DNA from: Saccharibacillus kuerlensis DSM 22868
Lineage (GTDB): Bacteria > Bacillota > Bacilli > Paenibacillales > Paenibacillaceae
Direction: 5' to 3'
DNA: 64,000 nt
Assembly (NCBI RefSeq): GCF_000378145.1
Contig: NZ_KB899280.1
Span: forward strand, 225,270-289,269
The notes under the pieces were generated by a model. It was not told the DNA's origin. It saw only the letters and a program-made list of their open reading frames with translations, and ran no database searches. Positions within the stretch are counted from its first letter, which is position 1. Each line of letters begins with the position of its first letter. The position numbers and the translations under genes were made by a program. This document shows positions 55,110 through 63,575 of the stretch, piece after piece.

Positions 55110-56495
55110 ATGGTTCATATGCCACCCAAACAGCAGCAAACTTCGGAAGAGCGTTATGTCGCGCAGCTTACCGAAGAGACTCACAGATTGCTTGAACATC
55201 AAGATTTCACCGAATTTCACGCTTTCGCCCGCGATTTGCATCCCTACGATCTAACGCAGATTTATCGGGAACTTGATCCGGAAGATTCGGGTCACTTCCT
55301 GATCCGCCTGCAAACGGAGCAGCTTGCGGACATGATCGAGATGATGAGCGGTCAAGAGCAGGCTGATATTTTCCAGGCGCTGGGGCCCGACCGTTCCGTC
55401 GACGTCATGGAGCAGATGGATGATGCGGATCTAACGCGTTTCCTGCAGGATTTGCCGCCTGCAAAGCGCGAAGAACTGCTTTCTTACATGCATTTGAGCA
55501 GCTCGAGTACCCTTCGCAAGCTGCTTGGCTATCCACCCGAAAGCGCCGGCCGTTTGATGTCGGATCGCTTTATTTCCATTTCGGCGGAGGATACGGTGCA
55601 AGAAGCTACCGAACATATCCGCCGCTCAGCTGCAATGTCCGATACGATCAGTTATCTCTATGTCGTGGATCAGGAGCGGCGCCTTGCAGGCGTTGTCTCC
55701 TACCACGATCTGTTCTTCGCGGAGGATCATCAATTAATTGGGGATCTGATGAAAAAGCGCATCGTCTCCGCTTCGGTCACCATGGACCAGGAGGAAGCGG
55801 CACAGCTGATCCAGCGCTATGAATTTCTTGCGCTGCCTGTCGTCGATGAAGAATCGCGGCTTTGCGGGATTATTACCGTCGACGACATTTTGGATATCGT
55901 CGTTTCCGAAGCCGATGAAGACATCGCCAAAATGGGCGGCGGCAGCAAAGATATCGACTTTGATACGAAGGCGATCGTCGCCGTTCGCCGCAGATTGCCT
56001 TGGCTGATTTTGCTGCTATTTATCGGTCTGATCTCGGGAAGCATCGTCAATTTTTTTGAAAATACGCTGAATCAAATTGTTGCCCTCGCCTTCTTTATGC
56101 CGATGATTGCAGGGATGACGGGCAACACCGGCACTCAGTCGCTGGCAGTCGTAGTTCGGGGTCTGAATGGGCGTAAGCTGAACGCGAAGACCGTGTGGAA
56201 GCTGATTCGGCGGGAACTGATCGTCGGCATTGTGATCGGAATATCCTGCGGTCTACTCATCACCGTGATCGCTTACTTCTGGCAGGGGAACCTGGTCCTC
56301 GGCGGAATTATCGGCGTATCCCTGCTGGCTACCCTAATCATCGGAACCTTAACGGGAACCTGCATTCCGCTGCTGCTCAGCCGCTTCAAGGTTGACCCTG
56401 CCGTCGCTTCCGGGCCGCTCATTACTACACTAAATGATATTCTTTCCTTGTTTATCTACTTCGGAATTGCCAGTCGTTTTTTGGGCATGCTCTAA
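55110..56495 (+). CDS. mgtE: Magnesium transporter MgtE
   Basis: The 461-residue protein has the three-part MgtE layout. A helical superfamily N-domain (about 20-140) contains EMMSGQEQADIFQALGPDRSVDVMEQMDDADL. A pair of CBS domains follows (about 145-270: RLMSDRFISI and RIVSASVTMDQEE). Five membrane helices follow, with PMIAGMTGNTGTQSLAVVVRGL forming the conserved pore region. MgtE is a Mg2+-gated channel. AGGAGG is only 3 nt from the ATG at 55110 and 12 nt from the ATG at 55119, so the exact start is uncertain. I saw no magnesium riboswitch upstream. Confidence 0.93.
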   Translation: MVHMPPKQQQTSEERYVAQLTEETHRLLEHQDFTEFHAFARDLHPYDLTQIYRELDPEDSGHFLIRLQTEQLADMIEMMSGQEQADIFQALGPDRSVDVMEQMDDADLTRFLQDLPPAKREELLSYMHLSSSSTLRKLLGYPPESAGRLMSDRFISISAEDTVQEATEHIRRSAAMSDTISYLYVVDQERRLAGVVSYHDLFFAEDHQLIGDLMKKRIVSASVTMDQEEAAQLIQRYEFLALPVVDEESRLCGIITVDDILDIVVSEADEDIAKMGGGSKDIDFDTKAIVAVRRRLPWLILLLFIGLISGSIVNFFENTLNQIVALAFFMPMIAGMTGNTGTQSLAVVVRGLNGRKLNAKTVWKLIRRELIVGIVIGISCGLLITVIAYFWQGNLVLGGIIGVSLLATLIIGTLTGTCIPLLLSRFKVDPAVASGPLITTLNDILSLFIYFGIASRFLGML

Positions 56496-56553
56496 AAAGG
56501 CTGATCGTCTGATTTCTTATAACTGCAAGCGGGAGAATAACTGCAGGACAAGC

Positions 56554-56597
56554 AAAGAACACCAGATTCCTTTGTGAAGGAATCCGGTGTTCTTTTT
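56554..56597. terminator. Terminator between mgtE and the P-type ATPase
   Basis: AAAGAACACCAGATTCCTT pairs with AAGGAATCCGGTGTTCTTT (one mismatch), followed by T on the plus strand. It lies between convergent genes. Confidence 0.88.
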
Positions 56598-56707
56598 GTA
56601 CGGGGCATGGAAGATTGTGTGGAAGATCGTATAGATCAAGAAAGATTACTCTGTGTGAAGTGCTAAGCATAGATTTGACAAACTGTATGCTGGTCTTACT
56701 GTTGCCG

Positions 56708-59035
56708 TTACACAGCGGAGTTCTGGGCCTGAGCCTTGCTCTGGCTGCCGATTGTACCCGCATCCGCATACTGTCCGCGCAGCACTCGCATGGCATTGAG
56801 TACCGCTATAATCGTAACGCCAACGTCGGAGAATACGGCTTCCCACATTGTCGCAATACCGAATACGCCAAGAATCAGGAAGATCGCTTTTACACCGAGC
56901 GCGAAGAAAATGTTCTGCCAAACGATCCGGCGTGTTCTCTTGGCAATTCCGATTGCGGTCACAAGTTTCGAAGGTTCATCTGTCATGATCACGACATCCG
57001 CCGCTTCAATAGCAGCGTCAGATCCAAGTCCGCCCATCGCGACGCCGACATCGGCTCTTGCAAGCACGGGCGTATCATTGATTCCGTCGCCGACGAACAG
57101 AATTTTTTCTTTTGGCGATTTGGATCCGATCAGTTTCTCGATCTCTTCCACTTTCTGTTCGGGCAGAAGCTCGGCATGAACTTCATCGATTCCGAGGCTG
57201 CGGCCGACTTTATCGCCTACTCGGCTTGTATCGCCGGTCAGCATTATCGTGCGTCGTACGCCAAGTTTTTTCAGACCTCGAATGGCATCCGCAGAATCTG
57301 CCTTGATCTCATCGGCGATCAAAATTTGTCCGGCATAGTGCCCGTCAACTGCTGCATGAACAACGGTACCGAAAGAGTCTTCTTCGCCGAACGAAATCCC
57401 TTCCTTCCTCATCAGCTTTGCATTGCCGGCCAGCACGGTTTTTCCACTCCACTGAACCCGGATACCGTAGCCTGATATCTCTTCATAATCGCTCACTTTC
57501 GACTCGTCGAGTTCTTTGCCGTAAGCTTTGCGGATCGAATCCGCGATCGGATGATTGGAGTGCAGCTCGGCATAGGCGACCATCTCCAGCAATTCACTGC
57601 GTTCAACATTGTCGGCAGGACGTACTTCCGTTACATCAAAACTCCCTTTCGTCAAGGTGCCGGTCTTATCGAACACGACAATCCCGACGCTGTTGAGCGC
57701 TTCGAGATAGTTGCCGCCTTTGACCAATATGCCTTGTCTGGAGGCTGCTCCGATCCCGCCGAAGAAACCTAGCGGAATTGAAACGACAAGCGCACACGGG
57801 CAAGAAATAACGAGGAAAATCAAAGCGCGATAAATCCAGTCCGAGAACGTTGCACCGGGAACAATCAATGGCGGTACAACGGCCAGCAGCAGCGCTGTAA
57901 TCACGACAACCGGTGTATAGCCGCGAGCAAACTTGTTGATGAAAGTCTCTGTTGGAGCTTTGCGTCCCGCCGCATTTTCTACCAGTTCGAGAATTTTGGC
58001 TACCGACGATTCACCGAACGGACGCGTGACTTCAACAGTCAGCACTCCGTTTTTGTTGATGAATCCGCCGAGAACTTCATCTCCGGATTTTGCACTGCGG
58101 GGAACCGATTCACCTGTCAGCGCCGATGTATCAACCAACGAAGAACCTTCTATAATACGACCATCAAGCGGTATTTTTTCACCCGGCCGCACCAAAATAT
58201 GATCGCCGACCGCGATTGACTCCGGACTTACCTTCCGCGTCTCTCCATTCGTCTTCAGATTCGCATAATCCGGTCGGATATTGAGCAGCGAAGTGATCGA
58301 ACGGCGTGAACGGTTGACAGCCAGACTCTGGAACAGCTCACCGATCTGATAAAACAGCATGACGGCAACGCCTTCCGGATATTGTCCGATTGCAAAAGCA
58401 CCAATTGTCGCTACCGACATCAGAAAGTATTCGTCGAAGACCTGACCGCGAAAAATGTTCTTGGCTGCCTGCAGCACGACGTCTCCGCCGACTGTCAAAT
58501 AGGCCAGCAGGAACAGGGTCAGCTCCCATCCTGTGCTTAACGGAGCCAGCAGTGCGGCTGTCAGCAAAATTGCACCGATGCTCAGCCTTGCGATCAATAT
58601 ATTCCAGCTTCCCCCGTGCTCATGAGAATGGGAATGGCCTTCATGATTCGAATCGCTATGTTCATGATCTGCATGTGAATGTCCGTAGGTCGTTTGCTGT
58701 TGGTTGGATTTGCTCCGCCCTCCTCCGTGTCCAAGCCTGCGTGCCGCAGAACCTTCGTCAATTCTTCCTGAGGCATCTACAGTCTGTCGAGAACCTTTGA
58801 CCAGGATTTCGATATGCGGCTCCAACTTCTTGATTGTCCGGACAGTCTTCGAAGACACTTCTTCTTCATATCCTGGATCGGTTTCAAATGTAAGCGTCTT
58901 GTTGACAAAATTCAGTGAACAGGCCGATACACCGGGCATCTTCTGTATGCTGTTTTCGATCTTAAGTGCGCAGTTCGCGCAATCCAATCCCTCAAGTATC
59001 CATTCTCTTTTCGAGCTTTCTGCGGCGGTTCCCAT
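56708..59035 (-). CDS. Zn/Cd/Pb-type P1B ATPase
   Basis: The 775-residue pump exports Zn2+, Cd2+ or related ions. It has an N-terminal HMA domain (GLDCANCALKIE, Cys19/Cys22) and a His-rich linker of about 30 residues (HSHADHEHSDSNHEGHSHSH near 118-140). The membrane metal motif is ISCPCALVVSIPLGFFGGIG, where CPC marks the P1B group. The phosphorylation site is FDKTGTLTKGSFDV, the ATP site includes HSNHPIA, and GDGINDTPVLARADVGVAMG is the hinge. It is divergent from an ArsR/CzrA-like gene, with a metal-type operator between. That context favours zinc or cadmium over copper. Confidence 0.93.
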   Translation of the reverse strand: MGTAAESSKREWILEGLDCANCALKIENSIQKMPGVSACSLNFVNKTLTFETDPGYEEEVSSKTVRTIKKLEPHIEILVKGSRQTVDASGRIDEGSAARRLGHGGGRSKSNQQQTTYGHSHADHEHSDSNHEGHSHSHEHGGSWNILIARLSIGAILLTAALLAPLSTGWELTLFLLAYLTVGGDVVLQAAKNIFRGQVFDEYFLMSVATIGAFAIGQYPEGVAVMLFYQIGELFQSLAVNRSRRSITSLLNIRPDYANLKTNGETRKVSPESIAVGDHILVRPGEKIPLDGRIIEGSSLVDTSALTGESVPRSAKSGDEVLGGFINKNGVLTVEVTRPFGESSVAKILELVENAAGRKAPTETFINKFARGYTPVVVITALLLAVVPPLIVPGATFSDWIYRALIFLVISCPCALVVSIPLGFFGGIGAASRQGILVKGGNYLEALNSVGIVVFDKTGTLTKGSFDVTEVRPADNVERSELLEMVAYAELHSNHPIADSIRKAYGKELDESKVSDYEEISGYGIRVQWSGKTVLAGNAKLMRKEGISFGEEDSFGTVVHAAVDGHYAGQILIADEIKADSADAIRGLKKLGVRRTIMLTGDTSRVGDKVGRSLGIDEVHAELLPEQKVEEIEKLIGSKSPKEKILFVGDGINDTPVLARADVGVAMGGLGSDAAIEAADVVIMTDEPSKLVTAIGIAKRTRRIVWQNIFFALGVKAIFLILGVFGIATMWEAVFSDVGVTIIAVLNAMRVLRGQYADAGTIGSQSKAQAQNSAV

Positions 59036-59103
59036 AATGATCCCTCCTAACAGTCTCTTTTAACTCTTCGGGAAATTCATTAAAAGTTATTCAAAACCTT
59101 CAC

Positions 59104-59125
59104 GAATACATATGAGCATGTATTC
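59104..59125. promoter_or_regulatory. ArsR/SmtB-type operator between the P-ATPase and its regulator
   Basis: GAATACAT (59104-59111) and ATGTATTC (59118-59125) form a perfect inverted repeat around ATGAGC. ArsR/SmtB-family repressors bind such A/T-rich repeats. It lies 69 bp upstream of the ATPase start and about 130 bp from the regulator start. Confidence 0.7.
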
Positions 59126-59251
59126 ATTTGTTGATTTGAGTATAGTCTTCTTCCTTTCAAATGTCAAAGAAATCATCGGAAAATGGTTATTCGTAATCCC
59201 TATGATATTTGATATAATGAATCTACGACGCATACGGGAAGGTGATAACGC

Positions 59252-59638
59252 GTGACACAGGAAACACTGCGTGAAGATCTAACGGACGAATGCGGCCATG
59301 ACGCAGATAGCGCGGCCCCCCGAGAGACGCTTGTCCGAATTAAAGATAACTTTGTGGATGATTCTACCGTGATCGATATGGCCGAGCTGTTCAAAACTTT
59401 GGGCGACCCTACTCGAGTGAGATTGATTTATGCGCTGCTGCAAAGGGAATTGTGCGTACACGACTTATGTATCGTACTGGACATGACGCAGTCGGCGGTA
59501 TCGCATCAGCTCCGTTATTTGCGCAATACCCGCATCGTAAAGCGGCGCAAAGTCGGAAAAACTGTCTTCTATTCATTGGACGACCGGCATGTGGAAGAGA
59601 TATTCGCTCAGACCCTTCAGCATTTGAAGCACGGTTGA
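59252..59638 (+). CDS. ArsR/SmtB-family metal-responsive repressor
   Basis: The 128-residue protein starts at GTG with GGAAGG upstream. The winged helix-turn-helix is LCIVLDMTQSAVSHQLRYLRNTRIVKRRKVGKTVFYSL. The C-terminal helix carries Asp111-x-His113, then His124 and His127 (DRHVEEIFAQTLQHLKH). This D-x-H-x10-H-x2-H pattern is the alpha-5 zinc site of CzrA/SmtB. Cys68, His70 and Cys73 (ELCVHDLC), with Cys14 and His16, could form a second, CadC-like alpha-3 site. It should release the operator when zinc or cadmium is abundant, turning on the ATPase. Confidence 0.92.
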   Translation: MTQETLREDLTDECGHDADSAAPRETLVRIKDNFVDDSTVIDMAELFKTLGDPTRVRLIYALLQRELCVHDLCIVLDMTQSAVSHQLRYLRNTRIVKRRKVGKTVFYSLDDRHVEEIFAQTLQHLKHG

Positions 59639-59674
59639 GCGAAAATCGATGCAGACGGAACTTTGCAAGCATGA

Positions 59675-59704
59675 AAGGAAGCTCGAAGACGAGCTTCCTT
59701 TTTT
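59675..59704 (+). terminator. Rho-independent terminator after the ArsR-family gene
   Basis: AAGGAAGCTCG (59675-59685) pairs perfectly with CGAGCTTCCTT (59690-59700) around AAGA, followed by T. Confidence 0.9.
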
Positions 59705-59760
59705 GTATATCCCACTTTTCTGCCTATCGTTATAGGGGTATATCCATTACAGCCTCATTG

Positions 59761-59793
59761 CTGTATTGCAACTGTATTGCAACTGTATTGCAC
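59761..59793. repeat. Three tandem copies of an 11-bp repeat
   Basis: CTGTATTGCAA occurs at 59761-59771 and 59772-59782, and as CTGTATTGCAC at 59783-59793. It lies about 50 bp upstream of the trpEG promoter. One repeat per helical turn could present a protein on one DNA face, or it may be simple slippage. Confidence 0.8.
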
Positions 59794-59841
59794 TCGTAAT
59801 TAGCTGCCTGCCGAGTGTAAAGCCGATAATCAATCCGACCA

Positions 59842-59870
59842 TTGACAACCTTCTGCCGACCCGGTATCAT
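59842..59870 (+). promoter_or_regulatory. Predicted sigma-A promoter of trpEG
   Basis: TTGACA (59842-59847) and TATCAT (59865-59870) are separated by exactly 17 bp. Transcription would start near 59877, giving a leader of about 190 nt ahead of the GTG start. Confidence 0.75.
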
Positions 59871-59922
59871 TTCCGTAAGTCCGGAGAGCCGGGCGCCTGC
59901 GGAAGAGTCCGCATGTTTTACC

Positions 59923-59990
59923 GAGAAGCATTACCCCTGAAGCTGAGCCTGAGCAGAGACTAGAGCAGAGACAAGTTGAGCGGAGCCGAG
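59923..59990 (+). promoter_or_regulatory. TRAP-like (G/U)AG-repeat site in the trpEG leader
   Basis: NAG triplets occur at 59940 (AAG), 59945, 59951, 59956, 59961 (TAG; also GAG at 59963), 59968, 59973 (AAG), 59978, 59983 and 59988, almost all separated by 2-3 nt. An isolated GAG lies at 59923. TRAP (MtrB) binds eleven (G/U)AG repeats with this spacing when tryptophan is plentiful. A pyrimidine tract follows (60018-60037), whose TTTTCTCTCC can pair with the GGAGGAGAAAA ribosome site. The repeats are seen; TRAP control is inferred. Confidence 0.65.
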
Positions 59991-60067
59991 TCCCCTTTTT
60001 AATCGCATATCCATCACTTTCTTTCTCTTTTCTCTCCAAACCTTTTACAATTGAAGGAGGAGAAAAA

Positions 60068-62257
60068 GTGAAATTCCAAGCCACCCTTTCCCCACAGCAG
60101 TCTATTTATGCTACGCGGGGCAATCTTGAAATCACCCGTATCCTAACCCCTCTTGACTCGTCAGAGGCGGTATCACCCATTCTTGAAGGTATCGATCGTT
60201 ATAGAGGTGCTTTATTTACGAGCGGCTATGAATTCCCTGGTCGTTATTCGAGATGGGACGTCGGTTTTCTTAATCCGCCGATCGAACTTCGTTCTTCACG
60301 CGGCAGTTTTGAGATTCAGGCAATTAACGAACGCGGCGATTTGCTGCTCGATTTCCTGTTTCATCATCTGTCCGACAATCCCGTGTTTACCATGGAGCGC
60401 GAAGGCCGTTTGATTACCGGATCTGTACTGCGAAATGAAGATGAAGACGACCTGCTGTCCGAAGAAGACCGCACCCGCCGTCCGTCAATCTTTACTTTGA
60501 TGCGCAGTATCAAGGAGCTGCTGGAAGCACCGGAAGATTCACAGCTGGGTCTGTATGGAGCATTCGGTTATGATCTCGTGTTCCAATTCGAACCTATGCC
60601 GCTTAAGCATGAACGTACCTTGGAACGGCCGGACGTTGTCCTGTATCTGCCGGATGAGATCGTTATGGTCGACCGTCAGCTTGGTCAGGCTTACAAGCTG
60701 AGCTATGATTTCGCTTATAACGGCGGCTCTACAGCGGGATTGGATCGTTCTACTCCGCCTACAGCCAATGCAGCACAGCCTCAACACTCTGCTCCTGAAC
60801 TGCCGGATTATGTACCGGGACACTACGCGCAGTTGGTCGATACCGCAATCGAACAGTTCAAAGTCGGCAATTTGTTCGAAGTTGTGCCAACTCAAACGCT
60901 TTACGAGCCGTGCCCGGAAGCACCTTCCGCCGTATTTCTTCGCTTGAGCGAGATTAATCCAAGCCCTTACGGCTTTATCGTGAACCTCGGTACCGAGCAT
61001 TTGGTCGGCTCGTCGCCGGAAATGTACGTGCGTGTCGAGGGCAAACGCATGGAAACTTGCCCGATCTCGGGTACGATCAAACGCGGCGCATCTCCGATTG
61101 AAGATGCGGAGCAGATCCGCAAGCTGCTGAATTCCCACAAGGATGAGGCAGAATTGAATATGTGTACCGATGTGGACCGCAACGACAAGTCCCGTGTTTG
61201 CGAGCCAGGGTCAATCAACGTGATCGGTCACCGCCAGATTGAGACCTATTCACATCTCTTTCATACAGTCGACCATGTCGAAGGCACACTGCGTGAAGGA
61301 TATGATGCCCTTGACGCATTTATGACTCATATGTGGGCGGTAACAGTGACCGGTGCACCGAAGAAAGCGGCTATCCGTTGGATTGAAGACCATGAAGATT
61401 CTCCGCGTGACTGGTACGGAGGCGCTGTCGGCTTTTACAGCTTCGACGGCGGGCTGAATACCGGATTAACACTGCGTACGATTCGTATCCGCGGCGGTGT
61501 AGCCGAAATTCGGGTTGGGGCCACTCTGCTCTACGATTCGATCCCTGCCGAAGAGGAAGAAGAAACGCTCACCAAAGGAGCAGCCTTGCTCAAAGCCGTT
61601 CGCGGAACCCGCGCCGGGACCGCGGCAGTGCAGACGCAGAGCAAGCCGGGCACCGGCAAACGTCTTCTCTTTGTCGACCATGAAGATTCCTTTGTACACA
61701 CCTTGGCCGGATACTTCAAAGAAACCGGAGCGGAAGTGCGTGTACTTCGTACTTCGGCTGCGCTGCGTGTACTGCGCAGCGGCGAATCTTTTGACGGAAT
61801 TGTCTTGTCACCCGGACCCGGACGTCCCGATGACTTCCGGATGCGCGAAGTGCTTGACTTGGCACTGGATCACGAAATGCCTATGTTCGGTGTATGTCTC
61901 GGTCTGCAGGGCATCGTCGAGTACTACGGCGGAAACTTGGGAGTCCTTAATATACCGCAGCATGGCAAGCCTGCCTTGGTCACCTCTTCCGCAGGCTGCC
62001 CATTGTTCGACGGTATCGACGGATCCTTCAAAGTCGGCCGCTATCACTCTCTATATGCCGAAACAATGCCGGACTGTCTGGAAGTTACGGCCCGTTCGGA
62101 AGACGGCGTCGTAATGGGCATCCGCCACCGTGAGCTTCCCGTCTATGCCGTACAATTCCATCCGGAATCGCTGCTAACTGCTGGCGGCCGGATCGGTCAT
62201 CAAATTATCGAAAACTTTATGCGGACGACAGCTCTAAGCAGTTCTGCAGCGCGTTAA
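60068..62257 (+). CDS. trpEG: Fused anthranilate synthase TrpE-TrpG
   Basis: This enzyme makes anthranilate from chorismate and glutamine, the first committed step of tryptophan synthesis. One 729-residue chain has the TrpE part (about 1-520: NPSPYGFIVNLGTEHLVGSSPEMYVRV, PISGTIKRGA, DEAELNMCTDVDRNDKSRVCEPGS and TVTGAPKKAA). The glutamine amidotransferase part follows (about 535-729: VDHEDSFVHTLAGY, nucleophile Cys in FGVCLGLQGIVEYYGG, His in VQFHPESLLT). The GTG start has AAGGAGGAG upstream. The fused form, with LGLQ instead of LGHQ, is what I recall from alphaproteobacteria (TrpE clade 3), so ancient transfer is possible. No other trp genes are adjacent. Confidence 0.93.
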   Translation: MKFQATLSPQQSIYATRGNLEITRILTPLDSSEAVSPILEGIDRYRGALFTSGYEFPGRYSRWDVGFLNPPIELRSSRGSFEIQAINERGDLLLDFLFHHLSDNPVFTMEREGRLITGSVLRNEDEDDLLSEEDRTRRPSIFTLMRSIKELLEAPEDSQLGLYGAFGYDLVFQFEPMPLKHERTLERPDVVLYLPDEIVMVDRQLGQAYKLSYDFAYNGGSTAGLDRSTPPTANAAQPQHSAPELPDYVPGHYAQLVDTAIEQFKVGNLFEVVPTQTLYEPCPEAPSAVFLRLSEINPSPYGFIVNLGTEHLVGSSPEMYVRVEGKRMETCPISGTIKRGASPIEDAEQIRKLLNSHKDEAELNMCTDVDRNDKSRVCEPGSINVIGHRQIETYSHLFHTVDHVEGTLREGYDALDAFMTHMWAVTVTGAPKKAAIRWIEDHEDSPRDWYGGAVGFYSFDGGLNTGLTLRTIRIRGGVAEIRVGATLLYDSIPAEEEEETLTKGAALLKAVRGTRAGTAAVQTQSKPGTGKRLLFVDHEDSFVHTLAGYFKETGAEVRVLRTSAALRVLRSGESFDGIVLSPGPGRPDDFRMREVLDLALDHEMPMFGVCLGLQGIVEYYGGNLGVLNIPQHGKPALVTSSAGCPLFDGIDGSFKVGRYHSLYAETMPDCLEVTARSEDGVVMGIRHRELPVYAVQFHPESLLTAGGRIGHQIIENFMRTTALSSSAAR

Positions 62258-62283
62258 GCCTTCGATCCCAAATATTTTATACA

Positions 62284-62328
62284 AAAAGCGCCCCTTCTCA
62301 TTTCTACGGAATGAGAGGGAGCGCTTTT
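62284..62328. terminator. Terminator after trpEG
   Basis: AAAAGCGC with CTTCTCATT pairs with AATGAGAG and GCGCTTTT around a short loop. A- and T-runs flank it, so it can serve both trpEG and the convergent yidC paralogue. Confidence 0.85.
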
Positions 62329-62373
62329 ATCTATTTCAGCAGTCCAGCATCTTTTTTCTTTTACACATTCTCA

Positions 62374-63180
62374 TTAGATCTTTGCCGTTTTGTTAATCGC
62401 TTTCCCTAATTTGGCGGATGCAGTCTTGTCCTTCTTCGTCTCATCCAGCTTATCCGACTTGGAGAATGCATCTTCTTCTGCTAACGCATTCGGAAGAATC
62501 GGCGGATACATTTTGCGGAACAACAGGGTCTGAATGAGAAGGAACAAGGCACTTACCATCCAGTAGAGCGGCATTGCAGCCGGTGCATTAAACGAGAAGA
62601 ACAGCATCATCAGCGGAGAAATATAACTCATGACCGCCATTTGCTTACGCTGTTCCAGCGTCATGCTGTACTGCGATACCTTTGCCTGTACCAAGTACAG
62701 CGAAGCGACCAGAATTGCCATCATCCAATCCGGTTGACCCAACTTGAACCACCAGAAGGAATGGGAAGACAGTTCTGGCGTCAGCCGAATCGCTGTATAG
62801 AGGCCCGACAGAATCGGAAGTTGAATCAGAATCGGCAGACAGCCGATATTCAGCGGATTGAAGCTGTGCTTTTGGTAAATCGCCAGCATCTCCTGCTGCA
62901 TCTCCTTCTGCTGCTCCGGATTTTTCTGATTCTCATATTTTTTCTTCAACGCATCCAGTTCCGGCTGCATGCTGTTCATCTTGATTTTCATCTGCTGCTG
63001 CGATCGTGCCTGCCGCATCATCAGCGGAAACAATACGATCCGGACGAGCACCGTAATCAAAATAATTCCGATTCCGTAACTGCCGCCGAACCATACCGAC
63101 AGATGCTGAATCAAATAAGAGATAGGAAACACGATATAATGATTAAAAAAACCGGGCGTTGTACTAGGGCGTGTACGCAA
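62374..63180 (-). pseudogene. yidC: YidC/Oxa1-family insertase, 5' end removed by an IS element
   Basis: The surviving part encodes the YidC core: TPGFFNHYIVFPISYLIQHLS, a first helix, a basic cytoplasmic hairpin (MRQARSQQQMKIKMN to NPEQQKEMQQEM), FNPLNIGCLPILIQLPILSGLY and three more helices with a charged Lys-rich tail. Bacillus-type YidC starts with a lipoprotein signal just before the TPGFF block; here that part is missing. Reading continues into the IS terminal repeat, where a TTG at 63180 is the only start. The protein would lack its signal peptide and lipobox. As it is not next to rnpA/rpmH, it is probably a second paralogue (YqjG-like). It is probably inactivated. Confidence 0.8.
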
Positions 63181-63182
63181 AC

Positions 63183-63575
63183 CTATTTAAGCCAGATTCG
63201 AATCGAAATCAAAGCCAAAAAAGCCTTGAACATGCTCGCTGTCTTGTCGTAACGAGTGGCCAGGCGTCGGTAGTTTTTCATTTTGTTGAAAAAGCATTCG
63301 ACCAGATGACGTTCTTTATATACCGTACGGTCATAGACGTGCTGCACTCGGCGATTCTTCTTGCTGGGAATTACAGCGACTGCATTTTGTTCCCTTAAAA
63401 GAGTTCGAATCGCATCGGTATCGTAAGCTCGATCGGCTAAAACCTCACGGTTTGACAGGTCGAACTGAGATAGCATTTCGTATCCTTTGACCGAGTCATG
63501 AGCTTGTCCAGGCGTCAGTTCGAACTTGAGCGGATTGCCCAGCGCATCGACGACTGCATGGATTTTGGTTGTCAA
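63183..63575 (-). CDS. IS5-family transposase, second frame (OrfB)
   Basis: The 130-residue frame carries the catalytic C-terminal half of a DDE transposase: TTKIHAVVDALGNPL, the second Asp in LADRAYDTDAIR and the Glu in KERHLVECFFNKMKNYRRLATRYDK. It overlaps OrfA by 4 nt. It is probably translated mainly as an OrfAB fusion by -1 frameshifting at 63612-63620, which gives the family sequence RGQHKQAIGRSRGGLTTKIH. Confidence 0.88.
   Translation of the reverse strand: MTTKIHAVVDALGNPLKFELTPGQAHDSVKGYEMLSQFDLSNREVLADRAYDTDAIRTLLREQNAVAVIPSKKNRRVQHVYDRTVYKERHLVECFFNKMKNYRRLATRYDKTASMFKAFLALISIRIWLK

Larger units (their letters stand above)
59639..60067 (+). other. Intergenic region: terminator, short tandem repeat and trpEG leader
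   Basis: The region contains no gene. In order it holds the ArsR-gene terminator (59675-59704), an 11-bp tandem repeat (59761-59793), a sigma-A-type promoter (59842-59870) and a roughly 190-nt leader. The leader carries a TRAP-like NAG-triplet array and a pyrimidine tract before the trpEG ribosome site. Confidence 0.7.

Noticed and set aside
59639..60067. A T-box in front of trpEG
   Set aside because: There is no GGTGG-ACCGCG motif and no matching terminator/antiterminator; the NAG-triplet array fits TRAP instead.
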